NCBI GenBank assembly: GCA_035296705.1
Contig: DATHAL010000034.1
Coordinates: 1-41,362 of the forward strand
Length of the DNA stretch: 41,362 nt
Reading direction: 5' to 3'
Source of the DNA: WHSW01 sp035296705
GTDB taxonomy: Bacteria > Actinomycetota > Thermoleophilia > Solirubrobacterales > 70-9
Position numbers and translations under genes: made by a program. Below the pieces are notes generated by a model. The model worked only from the letters and a program-made list of their open reading frames with translations, was not told the DNA's origin and did not search any database. Shown here piece by piece: positions 8,056-15,465 of the stretch; the stretch's first letter is position 1, and each line of letters begins with the position of its first letter.

Positions 8056-9348
8056 TCACCCCGGATCGAGTTCGAACGCCTCCTCGCCGATCCTCACCTC
8101 GTTCCCCGGTGTAAAGCCGGCCCGCTCGAGCGCGGCGATCACGCCGATCTCACGCAGCCGCTGCTCGAGATAGGCGAGCGCCTCGGGGTTGGTGAGGTCG
8201 TGTCTCGCGACGAGCATCTCGACGCCACGGCCGGTGATGCGGAAGCCGCCGTCCTCGCGCTCGACGTCGAACCCGCCCTCGCCCGGCGGCCGGTAGACGA
8301 TGTGCTCCGCCTCGAACTCCGGCTCCGCCGCACCCGGGCGGGCCGCAGGCGGCCGCGCCTCCACGGCCGGCGTGGCGGCGAAGATCTGCCGGCGAAGCTC
8401 GTCGAGGCCGGCCCCGGTGGCCGACGAGATCGCCGCCACGGGCCGCTCGACGTGCGCCTCGAGCGCGCTCACCAGCCGCTCCAGCTCCTCGTCGGTGACG
8501 AGGTCGCGCTTCGAGATCACGGGTATCTCGGGGAGCTCCTCGAGCCCGGCGCGGTGAGCAGCGAGCTCCGCGCGCACCGTCTCATAGCGCTCGACCGGTC
8601 CCTCCTCGGTCAGGGGGTCGACCGCGACGAGGTGGACGAGGACCCGGCAGCGCTCGACGTGGGCGAGAAACTCGTGCCCGAGCCCGGCGCCCTGCGCCGC
8701 CCCCTCGATCAGCCCAGGGACGTCGGCGAGGACGACCTGGCGCTCGCCGTCGTCGATCGTCCCGAGGATCGGCTCGAGTGTCGTGAACGGGTAGTCGGCG
8801 ACCTTGGGCGCCGCCCGCGTGAGGCGGCTGAGGAGCGATGACTTGCCGGCGTTCGGCAGCCCGACGAGCCCCGCGTCCGCGAGCAGCTTGAGCCGGAGCT
8901 CGATCCAGCCGGACTGCCCCTCGAGGCCGCGCTCGGCGAACCGCGGCGTGCGCCGGGTCGAGCTGGCAAAGCGCTTGTTGCCGTGACCGCCGGGCCCCCC
9001 GCGCGCCACCACCGCCTGCTGCCGAGGCTCTACGAGGTCGTAGCGCTCGCCCGTGAGGGCCGCGACCTGCGTGCCCGGCGGTACCGGCACAACGGTGTCG
9101 GCCCCGCGCGCTCCGTGGCGCTGCTTGCCCTGCCCGTGGCCGCCGCGCCCGGCGCGATGGTGCGGCGAGAACCGAAGTGACGCCAGGTCCCGGCGTGACG
9201 GATCGCAGACGAGCACGACGTCTCCCCCGCGGCCGCCGTCGCCCCCGTCCGGGCCGCCGCGCGGCACGTGCGCCTCGCGTCGCATCGAGACGCAGCCGTT
9301 TCCGCCAGCGCCGCCCTCGACGTGGATCCGTGCTCGATCATGCAGCAT
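8056..9348 (-). CDS. obgE: GTPase Obg/CgtA
   Basis: Ribosome-associated GTPase acting in 50S assembly and growth control. The glycine-rich Obg fold fills residues 1-157 (EGGAGGNGCVSMRRE, GGPDGGDGGRGGDVVL). The G domain follows with the P-loop GLPNAGKS at 163-170, switch I YPFTTLEP at 186-193 and DVPG at 209-212. The G4 motif reads SKRDL rather than NKxD, a mild variant. A C-terminal OCT domain spans about 355-425 (EHIVYRPPGEGGFDVERED, GVEML). Length 430 is normal. In most bacteria obgE follows rpmA directly; here a 2.3-kb module sits between them. TACCGT lies 7 bases before the ATG and there is no Shine-Dalgarno. Confidence 0.95.
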   Translation of the reverse strand: MLHDRARIHVEGGAGGNGCVSMRREAHVPRGGPDGGDGGRGGDVVLVCDPSRRDLASLRFSPHHRAGRGGHGQGKQRHGARGADTVVPVPPGTQVAALTGERYDLVEPRQQAVVARGGPGGHGNKRFASSTRRTPRFAERGLEGQSGWIELRLKLLADAGLVGLPNAGKSSLLSRLTRAAPKVADYPFTTLEPILGTIDDGERQVVLADVPGLIEGAAQGAGLGHEFLAHVERCRVLVHLVAVDPLTEEGPVERYETVRAELAAHRAGLEELPEIPVISKRDLVTDEELERLVSALEAHVERPVAAISSATGAGLDELRRQIFAATPAVEARPPAARPGAAEPEFEAEHIVYRPPGEGGFDVEREDGGFRITGRGVEMLVARHDLTNPEALAYLEQRLREIGVIAALERAGFTPGNEVRIGEEAFELDPG

Positions 9349-9355
9349 CGAATTA

Positions 9356-9361
9356 ACGGTA
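9356..9361 (-). promoter_or_regulatory. Candidate -10 (TACCGT) for leaderless obgE
   Basis: TANNNT hexamer 7 bases before the obgE ATG in the divergent region shared with the secreted phosphatase-fold gene. Confidence 0.5.
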
Positions 9362-9398
9362 GAGGTGTTAGGACCGGTCGAGAGAGGGTGGGCGACCG

Positions 9399-9404
9399 TA
9401 TGCT
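9399..9404 (+). promoter_or_regulatory. Candidate -10 (TATGCT) for the secreted EEP-fold gene
   Basis: A TANNNT hexamer that would give a leader of about 45 bases containing the strong GGAAGGAG site at 9442-9449. No -35 could be assigned with confidence. Confidence 0.4.
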
Positions 9405-9456
9405 CGCTGTCAATCGGAGGCCCCTTGCAGGGCGATGAACCGGAAGGAGTCCCAGT

Positions 9457-10656
9457 TTGAGTGAGGCACTGAATAGGGGAGCGCTCCCGCGCGCCCGCAC
9501 GACGCTGATCGCGCTCGCCGCGGGCACGGCCGCGCTTTTAGCGCTGATCGCGACCCCCGCGGCGGACGCAGAGGCCGGGAAGGCCGGGAAGGCCGTCCCG
9601 TTCAGCGTGATGACCCGAAACATCTTCCTCGGCGCGGACCTGTCCCCGGCGCTCAACTCGAACAACTTCCAGGAGTTCGTGTCCGCGAACGGCGCGATCC
9701 TGCGAGAGGTCGACCAGACGAACTTCCCTCTGCGAGCGAAGGGGCTCGCAAAGGAGATCAAGTCGCGGAAGCCCGACCTGGTCGGGATCCAGGAAGGCTC
9801 CTGGTGGCGGACCGGACCCGAGCCCACTGCGGAGCATCCGTTCGCGCAGGGCGAGGGTGCGAACTTCACCGCGACGACGACGAAGTATGAGTTCCTGCAG
9901 CTCCTGCTCGACCAGCTGAACAAGAAGACCAACAAGAAGTACAAGGGCTACCGGCTCGCGGTCGTCGGCACCGAGTTCGATTTCGAGGCGCCGGCGGACT
10001 ACGACAACAACCTCGCCACCGGTCAGCTCTTCGGCGGCGAGGTCATGGGCCGCCTGACGATGCGTGACGCGATCCTGGTTCGCAAGGGCGGCGCCGTCAA
10101 GGTGAAGCGCCCCAAGACCGGGCATTTCGCGAACCTGTACACGCCGAACATCGGCGGCATCGACGTCTCCGTCACCCGCGGCTGGGTCTCGCTGAACGCG
10201 ACCGCGAAGCGCGGCGAGGGCAAGGACGCGATCAAGAGGAAGTTCCGCTTCGTGAACTCCCACTTCGAGGCGTTCGACGAGGAGACCCAGCATCCGAGCA
10301 TCCGCGCGCTGCAGGCGATGGAGCTCGCCGATGGGCCGGCGAGCAACCCGAAGTCGATCATCCTCGGCGACTTCAACTCGGATGTTCCGGGAGTGCAGCC
10401 CGGGGACGAGCAGGCCTACCAGGCGCTGCTGGATGCCGGGTTCAGAGAGCGCGGAACGGACGAGCGGACGAGCTGCTGCGTCAGCAACATGTTCACGTCA
10501 CCGCCGAGCGAGTTCGACCACCGCGTCGACCACGTGATGACCAACATGGGCAAGCGGGTGAAGCTCGTCAAGTCCGAGATCACCGGCAAGGAGCAGCGGA
10601 ACAGGATCTACGACTCCGACCACGCCGGCGTCTTCAGCAGGCTGAAGATCAAGTAA
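9457..10656 (+). CDS. Secreted endonuclease/exonuclease/phosphatase-fold protein
   Basis: A 399-residue exported protein. I chose a TTG start because GGAAGGAG ends 7 bases before it. A signal peptide covers about 1-40 (hydrophobic run LIALAAGTAALLALIATPA, cleavage near ADAEA). The catalytic signatures of the EEP superfamily are in order: MTRNIFLGADL near 52, LVGIQEGSWW (metal-binding Glu 113), IILGDFNSD in the C-terminal half, and YDSDHAGVF (Asp 388, His 389). Members hydrolyse phosphodiesters in DNA, sphingomyelin or phosphoinositides; the substrate here is unknown. It stands alone between divergent obgE and the convergent anti-sigma gene, and a strong hairpin follows the stop. Its Lys/Asn content is higher than that of its neighbours. 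Confidence 0.85.
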   Translation: MSEALNRGALPRARTTLIALAAGTAALLALIATPAADAEAGKAGKAVPFSVMTRNIFLGADLSPALNSNNFQEFVSANGAILREVDQTNFPLRAKGLAKEIKSRKPDLVGIQEGSWWRTGPEPTAEHPFAQGEGANFTATTTKYEFLQLLLDQLNKKTNKKYKGYRLAVVGTEFDFEAPADYDNNLATGQLFGGEVMGRLTMRDAILVRKGGAVKVKRPKTGHFANLYTPNIGGIDVSVTRGWVSLNATAKRGEGKDAIKRKFRFVNSHFEAFDEETQHPSIRALQAMELADGPASNPKSIILGDFNSDVPGVQPGDEQAYQALLDAGFRERGTDERTSCCVSNMFTSPPSEFDHRVDHVMTNMGKRVKLVKSEITGKEQRNRIYDSDHAGVFSRLKIK

Positions 10657-10682
10657 CGGGCTCGGTCAGTCCGACGCGTGCG

Positions 10683-10713
10683 ACGGCGCCGCTCCCTCAG
10701 GGGGCGGCGCCGT
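10683..10713 (+). terminator. Hairpin terminator after the EEP-fold gene
   Basis: A perfect 10-bp stem (ACGGCGCCGC / GCGGCGCCGT) with an 11-base loop, followed by TTTCC, 27 bases after the stop. The stem overlaps the last codons of the convergent anti-sigma gene, so it may stop transcription from both sides. Confidence 0.6.
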
Positions 10714-10975
10714 TTCCGTTCGCGCCCGCGCGAAGCTCGCGGAACGCCGCAAGCGCCTGATCGCGGGTGCGCGGGAAGTCGTCGGAGGCGGCAAGCGCGC
10801 GCAGGCCCGTGATCGTCTGGCGGATCTGCTCGAGGTAGGTCTCGCAGCCGTCGCACCCGGCGACGTGCGCCTCGGCCTCGATGCGTTTCGCCTCGGCGAG
10901 CTGGCCCTCGATCAGGTCGGTCACCAGCTCAACGAACTCCTGACAGGTCATCTCACTCACGATCTCCGCGCTCAT
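10697..10975 (-). CDS. Zinc-binding anti-sigma factor (zf-HC2)
   Basis: A 92-residue soluble protein with the ZAS core: His 37, Cys 41 and Cys 44 in AHVAGCDGCETYL, plus Cys 11 in MTCQEFVEL as a likely fourth ligand. Such proteins hold a cognate ECF sigma factor until a redox or envelope signal releases it. There is no transmembrane segment, so sensing is probably cytoplasmic. The ATG overlaps the sigma gene's stop as ATGA, which indicates coupled translation and a dedicated pair. The C-terminal half (RTRDQALAAFRELRAGANGNG) is a short helix and flexible tail. Confidence 0.88.
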   Translation of the reverse strand: MSAEIVSEMTCQEFVELVTDLIEGQLAEAKRIEAEAHVAGCDGCETYLEQIRQTITGLRALAASDDFPRTRDQALAAFRELRAGANGNGAAP

Positions 10976-11625
10976 CCGGCCGCCTCCGCGTCGAAGTGAC
11001 GCTCGAGCGCGCCCCTCACCTTCGAACGAGCGCGATGCAGAAGGACTCGTTGGTTGGTCTCCGAGACCCCGAGGGCGTTACGCGCCTCATCGGCGGAGTA
11101 GCCCTGGATGTCCCGGAGCGTGAGCACCTCGCGCTGGCGCGGAGGCAGGTCCGCGATCGCTCGCAGCATGACGTCGCGGGTCTCGCCCTGGGCGAGCGTC
11201 TCGGCGGGCGTGTCCCATTCGACGGGCGGGCGCGCCCAGTGCCCCGGGTAGTGGGCGCGGCGCCCCTGGAATCGGTCCGGGTCGACTGCGGGTTCGTCAC
11301 GCCCTTCCTCGCTGTGGCGCCGCAGGAACGAGAACGGCAGCGTCCGCTTCTCGCGCTTGCCGCGCGTGCGCGCCTTGTTGAGGAGGATCTGGAAGATCCA
11401 GGTGCGAAGCGCGGAGCGTCCCTCGAACCGGTCGATCCCGTTGATCACGCCGACCCACGTGTCCTGGACGACGTCCTCCGCCACCGCTCTGCTCGGCACG
11501 TGCGCGAGCGCGAGGCGCATCAACGCCGGGTTGAGCTCTTGGACCAGCCCTGCGAAGGCCGCCTCGTCGCCATTCCTCAGCGCCGCGACCAGCTCGGCCT
11601 CGTCCTGCCGAACCGCGCCATCCAT
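10972..11625 (-). CDS. ECF-family RNA polymerase sigma factor
   Basis: A 217-residue group 4 sigma factor. Region 2 is clear (AEDVVQDTWVGVINGIDRFEG, then LRTWIFQILLNKARTRGK), and so is region 4 (LPPRQREVLTLRDIQGYSADEARNALGVS, then NQRVLLHRARSKVR). A long linker containing YPGHWARPPVEW joins them, a pattern I associate with ECF factors controlled by zf-HC2 partners. The downstream anti-sigma gene overlaps by four bases. The target genes are unknown. TAGGCT lies six bases before the ATG, so the pair is likely transcribed from its own leaderless promoter rather than only from the ribosomal operon upstream. An inverted repeat sits just beyond it. Confidence 0.92.
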   Translation of the reverse strand: MDGAVRQDEAELVAALRNGDEAAFAGLVQELNPALMRLALAHVPSRAVAEDVVQDTWVGVINGIDRFEGRSALRTWIFQILLNKARTRGKREKRTLPFSFLRRHSEEGRDEPAVDPDRFQGRRAHYPGHWARPPVEWDTPAETLAQGETRDVMLRAIADLPPRQREVLTLRDIQGYSADEARNALGVSETNQRVLLHRARSKVRGALERHFDAEAAG

Positions 11626-11631
11626 GCGCGC

Positions 11632-11637
11632 AGCCTA
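11632..11637 (-). promoter_or_regulatory. Candidate -10 (TAGGCT) for the ECF sigma gene
   Basis: TANNNT hexamer 6 bases before the ATG, between the start codon and the inverted repeat at 11650-11686. Confidence 0.45.
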
Positions 11638-11649
11638 ATCGGAGCGGGA

Positions 11650-11686
11650 TGGCGCCTTCTTCGTCCTAGGGACGAATAATGCGCCA
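11650..11686. repeat. Two-part inverted repeat between rpmA and the ECF sigma gene
   Basis: Outer arms TGGCGC/GCGCCA and inner arms TTCGTCC/GGACGAA are separated by 4-base internal segments and a 3-base loop. It lies 4 bases after the rpmA stop and 24 bases before the sigma ATG. It could be the end of the L21-L27 transcript, an attenuator, or a protein-binding operator for the sigma gene. There is no U-tract. Confidence 0.55.
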
Positions 11687-11690
11687 GGGC

Positions 11691-11951
11691 TTAGGAAGCG
11701 CTCTCGTCGATGACCGAGATCACGCGGCCGCGGTGGCCGGCGGTGAACTCCACCGTGCCGGCGCGCGTGGCGAAGATCGTGTGGTCGCGGCCGAGGCCGG
11801 TGCCGTCGCCCGGGCGAAAGCGGGTGCCGCGCTGGCGGACGATGATCTCGCCGCCGCCGACCTGCTGACCGGCGAAGATCTTGACCCCGAGCATCTTCGG
11901 GTTCGAGTCGCGGCCGTTGCGGCTGGAGCCGAGTCCCTTCTTGTGAGCCAT
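11691..11951 (-). CDS. rpmA: 50S ribosomal protein L27
   Basis: Large-subunit protein whose flexible N-terminus reaches the peptidyl-transferase centre. The 86 residues begin MAHKKGLGSSRNGRDSNPK, followed by LGVKIFAGQQV, IIVRQRGTRFRPG and GRDHTIFA, all hallmarks of the family. There is no N-terminal extension of the kind cleaved in Firmicutes. It starts five bases after the rplU stop; AAGGAG within the end of rplU is its ribosome-binding site. Confidence 0.97.
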   Translation of the reverse strand: MAHKKGLGSSRNGRDSNPKMLGVKIFAGQQVGGGEIIVRQRGTRFRPGDGTGLGRDHTIFATRAGTVEFTAGHRGRVISVIDESAS

Positions 11952-11956
11952 CTGCT

Positions 11957-12412
11957 CTAGCTCTCCTTCTTGGCGGTTGAGGTCTTGCGCGTGGCGGGCT
12001 TCTTCGCGGCGGGCTTCTTGGCCGTGGTCGACTTGTTCGCGGCCGTCTTCTTGTCGGTCGTCTGGGCCTTCTTCGCGGCGGGCTTGCGGGTCAGCATCTT
12101 GACCTCGGTCACCTCGAGCCGCGTGAGCTCGGAGCGGTGCCCGGCGCGCTTTCGGTAGCCCTTCTTCGGCCTGTACTTGAAGACGCGGATCTTCGTGCCG
12201 CGCTCGTGGCCGGCGACCACCGCCTCGACCTTCACCTTCTCGAGATCTCCGCCGGAGATGACAACGGCGTCGCCGTCGCCGCGGAACATGAGCGCGCGCA
12301 GGTTCACCTTCGCGCCCTCGTCGGCCGTGATCCGGTCGACCAGCAGCGTCGCGCCCTTCTCGGCGCGGTATTGCTTGCCTCCGCTCTCGATTATCGCGTA
12401 CGTATCAGCCAT
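11957..12412 (-). CDS. rplU: 50S ribosomal protein L21 with Lys/Ala-rich C-terminal tail
   Basis: Residues 1-107 are a normal L21: YAIIESGGKQYRAEKG, then GTKIRVFKYRPKKGYRKRAG and HRSELTRLEV. From about 108 to 151 there is an extra tail of Lys, Ala, Thr and Pro (AKKPA-type repeats), resembling histone H1-like tails found on some actinobacterial ribosomal and nucleoid proteins. The tail is likely disordered and RNA- or DNA-binding. The ATG overlaps the rne stop by eight bases, so the two are translationally coupled. Normal L21 is about 100-105 residues, so this one is roughly 45 longer. Confidence 0.95.
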   Translation of the reverse strand: MADTYAIIESGGKQYRAEKGATLLVDRITADEGAKVNLRALMFRGDGDAVVISGGDLEKVKVEAVVAGHERGTKIRVFKYRPKKGYRKRAGHRSELTRLEVTEVKMLTRKPAAKKAQTTDKKTAANKSTTAKKPAAKKPATRKTSTAKKES

Positions 12413-14258
12413 CGTTCGCCGCCTTTGCGCGATTACGGCGCCTGCCGCCGCGGCGGCCCCGGCGCCGTCCAGAGCTCGAGGATTCTAGCTTCTCCTCCTC
12501 GGGCTCAACCTTGTCGCCGTTCTGGTCCAGCAACGACGCCGTCGCGGCCGAGCGCGCCACGCTCTCGATCCTCACCAGGCGCCGCTCGCCCACGTGGCGT
12601 GCGCCGCCGCCGACGCTGACGATGTAGGAGTCGACCCGGGCGATCGCGTCGTCCGCGTCGTACATGTGCGGCTCCTCGATCGTCACGAGCACCTCCTCGC
12701 CGACCCGGAAGGGCAGCGCGCGCTCCTCGATCTCGCCCTTCGTGCCGCGGTCGACGACCTCGTAGGTGTCGACCGCCAGCGCCTCGCCGCCCTCGAAGTG
12801 AAAGTGCTTGCCGGTCTCGTCCTCGAGCTCGACGAGGCCGGATGCCTCGCCGACCAGCTCGGCGGCGACGTGCGGGTTCACTCGGATGAGGAACGCCTCG
12901 GGGTCGCGCTCGTCGGCGGCGAGCTGACGCAGGCGCCGGATCACCTCGATCGCCATCGTCTCCTCCGACGGCACCACGCCCTCGCCGTCGCAGGTGGGAC
13001 AGCGCTGGGTGAGGATCTCGCGCACGCCGTCGGTGACGTTCTGGCGAGTCATCTCGACCAGTCCGAGCGGCGAGACCTCCATCACGTAGGACTTGGTCTT
13101 GTCGGCGTCGAGTGCCTTCTTGAGCGTCTTCAGGACCTGGTCGCGGTTCTTCGCGCGCGCCATGTCGATGAAGTCGATGACGATGATGCCGCCGATGTCG
13201 CGGAGGCGAAGCTGGCGCACCACCTCCTCGGCCGCCTCGACGTTCACCCTCGTGATCGTGTCCTCCAGGCGTCCCTTGCCACGACCGGTGAAGCTGCCGG
13301 TGTTCACATCGATCACCGTCAGCGCCTCGGCGTAGTCGATCATCAGGTAGCCGCCCGACGCCAGGTCCGCGCGCCGGGAGAGCACCTCGTCGAAGGCGCC
13401 CGCGGCGCCCTCGCGCTCGAGCAGCGGATGCGAGTCCTTGTACAGCTCGACGAACTCGACCAGCTCGGGCGCCGTCCGCTGGAAGAAGCTCGTCACGCGA
13501 TGGTGCTGCTTCTCGTCGTCGATGACGGCGCCGTCGAACTCCTTCGTGAGGACGTCGCGCAGCACGCGGATCGAGAGGTCGGCCTCCTGAAAGACGAGGG
13601 CCGGCGCCTTCACGTCCTTCGCGCGGCGCTGCATGACCTCGTGCAGCTTGTGGAGGTAGTCGAGGTCGCGCTCGAAATCGCCCTTCCGGGCCCCCTGCGC
13701 GGCGGTGCGCACGATCACGCCGCCGTCCGCTTTGTGCATCTTCTGCAGCAGCTTGCGCTGCCGGTCGCGCTCGGCATCGGGCAGGCGCCGCGAGGCGCCG
13801 ACGCCGGCGCCGCTCGGCATGTACACGAGGTAGCGCCCGGCGATCGAAAGCTGCATCGAGAGCCGCGCGCCCTTCGTCTTCAGCGGGTCCTTGACCACCT
13901 GGACGAGGACCTCCTGCTTGGGCTTGATCAGTTCGTCGATCCGCCGCCCGCGCCCGTGCCCGCGCCGCGGCACCTTCTGGCCGTCCGGCAGCACGATCTC
14001 GTCGACGTGCAGGAAGCCGTTTCGCTGCAAGCCGATGTCGACGAACGCCGCCTCCATGCCGGGCAGCACGTTGTCGACGACGCCCTTGTAGATGTTGCCG
14101 ACGATGGAGCGCGAGTTGCGCCGCTCGACGTAGAGCTCGGCCACGCGGAAGCCGTCCGAGCCATTTCGGCCCTGGCCCTGGCGGGGCGAGCCCTTTCCTT
14201 CGAGTACCGCGACGCGGGTCTCACCGGCGTCGACGGAGACGAGAATTCTCTTCTTCAG
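12405..14258 (-). CDS. rne: Ribonuclease E/G family endoribonuclease, CTG start
   Basis: Endoribonuclease for rRNA maturation and mRNA decay. With the CTG start it has 617 residues and begins LKKRILVSVDAGETRVAVLE, the usual first strand of the family. An S1-type domain follows (GNIYKGVVDNVLPGMEAAFVD). The two catalytic Asp lie in TVIDVNTGSF (residue 317) and IIVIDFIDM (residue 362). The zinc-link CPTC is at 420-423. The tail is highly basic (SGRRRGRRGGRRR). Between the TAA at 14261-14259 and the first GTG at 14144 there is no ATG/GTG/TTG that keeps the N-terminus, while GAGGTGAT, a near-perfect anti-anti-SD, stands directly before CTG 14258. It is coupled with rodA upstream and rplU downstream. 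Confidence 0.93.
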   Translation of the reverse strand: MKKRILVSVDAGETRVAVLEGKGSPRQGQGRNGSDGFRVAELYVERRNSRSIVGNIYKGVVDNVLPGMEAAFVDIGLQRNGFLHVDEIVLPDGQKVPRRGHGRGRRIDELIKPKQEVLVQVVKDPLKTKGARLSMQLSIAGRYLVYMPSGAGVGASRRLPDAERDRQRKLLQKMHKADGGVIVRTAAQGARKGDFERDLDYLHKLHEVMQRRAKDVKAPALVFQEADLSIRVLRDVLTKEFDGAVIDDEKQHHRVTSFFQRTAPELVEFVELYKDSHPLLEREGAAGAFDEVLSRRADLASGGYLMIDYAEALTVIDVNTGSFTGRGKGRLEDTITRVNVEAAEEVVRQLRLRDIGGIIVIDFIDMARAKNRDQVLKTLKKALDADKTKSYVMEVSPLGLVEMTRQNVTDGVREILTQRCPTCDGEGVVPSEETMAIEVIRRLRQLAADERDPEAFLIRVNPHVAAELVGEASGLVELEDETGKHFHFEGGEALAVDTYEVVDRGTKGEIEERALPFRVGEEVLVTIEEPHMYDADDAIARVDSYIVSVGGGARHVGERRLVRIESVARSAATASLLDQNGDKVEPEEEKLESSSSGRRRGRRGGRRRNRAKAANDG

Positions 14259-14262
14259 TTAG

Positions 14263-14270
14263 ATCACCTC
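14263..14270 (-). promoter_or_regulatory. Extended Shine-Dalgarno (GAGGTGAT) that sets the CTG start of rne
   Basis: Eight bases complementary to the 16S 3' end, overlapping the TGA stop of rodA, with optimal spacing to CTG 14258 and an in-frame stop directly before that codon. This is the best argument that rne initiates at CTG. Confidence 0.8.
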
Positions 14271-15465
14271 AAAACGGAGTCGTGCCCCGCTTCGAGGTGA
14301 GCTGCGCCTGTACGTGGATGCTCTGCAGCAGTCCGAGCGCCAAGAAGGTGACGATCACGGACGATCCGCCGTAGCTGATCAGCGGCAACGGAATGCCGGT
14401 GATGGGCATGATCCCGAGGGTCATGCCGACGTTGACGAAGACCTGGAACATCAGCATCGCTGTGATCGCACCCGCGATCATGGTCCCGTAGAGGTTCTTC
14501 GAAAGAGTCATGGTGCGCAGCGCCCTCCAGATGAGCAGGGCGTATAGGGAAAGTAGGAACGCGGCTCCAATGAAGCCGAAGCGCTCGCCCACGACGGCAA
14601 AGATGAAGTCTGTGTGGCGCTCCGGCAGGAAGCCGTTTTCGGTCTGAGTTGCGTCATCGCCGCGTCCTGTCTTGCCCCCAGAGCCTACGGCGATCAGAGC
14701 CTGGTTGATCTGGTAGCTCGAATCAGCCGGGTCGTCGCTCGGGTGCAGGAAGGCGGTCAGCCTCTCCTGCTGGTAATCGGCGAGTACCGGCGTCCCGATG
14801 GCCGGGGCAATGACAAGGACGATAGCGACGGCCGCGGCGGCGAACCCTCCGAGGGCGGCGAAATGCGTCCACGGGACGCCGGCGACGTATAGCACCGAGA
14901 GGGTGATCACGCCGTAGACGAGCGCCGTGCCGAGGTCCGGCTGCAGGAAGACGAGCGCCGCCGGGAACGCCCCGAGCGCGAGGATCCTGATCGTCCGCCG
15001 CCCGTCCGATCCGCGCCGGGTGCGGTCGATCACGAACGCGGCCAGCGTGATCACGAGTAGCACCTTGCCGAGCTCCGATGGCTGGAAGGTGAAAAACGGC
15101 AGCTCGATCCAGCGCTTCGACCCGCGCGTCGCCGAGCCGAGCATCAGCACGAGGACAATCAGCCCGATCATCGCGGTGTAGATCCCGACCCGAAGCTCGC
15201 GGAAGCGCGAGTAGTCGATCCTCGCCACCGCGAACATGAGCGCGATCCCGACGACCGCGTAGATCGACTGCCGGACGACGTAGAAGTACGGGTTGCCGGG
15301 CACGTCGTGCTGGGTCGCAACGCCGAGCGTGTAGATGCTGAACCCGATCAGCGCCAGGCCGGCCAACAGCAGGACCGGGTCGAGGCGGCTGACGCCCGTG
15401 CGCTCGAGCACGCCGGAGCGCTCCTCGGTGAACGGCCGCGGGCGGGGTCGCGTGTAGGCCTCCAT
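14269..15465 (-). CDS. rodA: RodA, SEDS peptidoglycan polymerase
   Basis: Membrane glycosyltransferase that polymerises lipid II during elongation with its PBP2 partner. The 398 residues contain about ten hydrophobic segments and SEDS signatures: FQPSELGKVLLV, FLQPDLGTALV, QINQALIAVGSGG, LPERHTDFIFAV and PLPLISYGGSS near the C-terminus. The ATG overlaps the mrdA stop as TAATG, so the two are coupled; a longer frame upstream exists only because GC-rich DNA keeps it open. Cytoplasmic residues 1-25 are basic and Pro-rich. Confidence 0.95.
   Translation of the reverse strand: MEAYTRPRPRPFTEERSGVLERTGVSRLDPVLLLAGLALIGFSIYTLGVATQHDVPGNPYFYVVRQSIYAVVGIALMFAVARIDYSRFRELRVGIYTAMIGLIVLVLMLGSATRGSKRWIELPFFTFQPSELGKVLLVITLAAFVIDRTRRGSDGRRTIRILALGAFPAALVFLQPDLGTALVYGVITLSVLYVAGVPWTHFAALGGFAAAAVAIVLVIAPAIGTPVLADYQQERLTAFLHPSDDPADSSYQINQALIAVGSGGKTGRGDDATQTENGFLPERHTDFIFAVVGERFGFIGAAFLLSLYALLIWRALRTMTLSKNLYGTMIAGAITAMLMFQVFVNVGMTLGIMPITGIPLPLISYGGSSVIVTFLALGLLQSIHVQAQLTSKRGTTPF

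Noticed and set aside
9408..9413. TTGACA on the minus strand as a -35 for obgE
   Set aside because: The sequence 17 bases downstream is CACCCT, not a -10, and the proposed TACCGT is 46 bases away.
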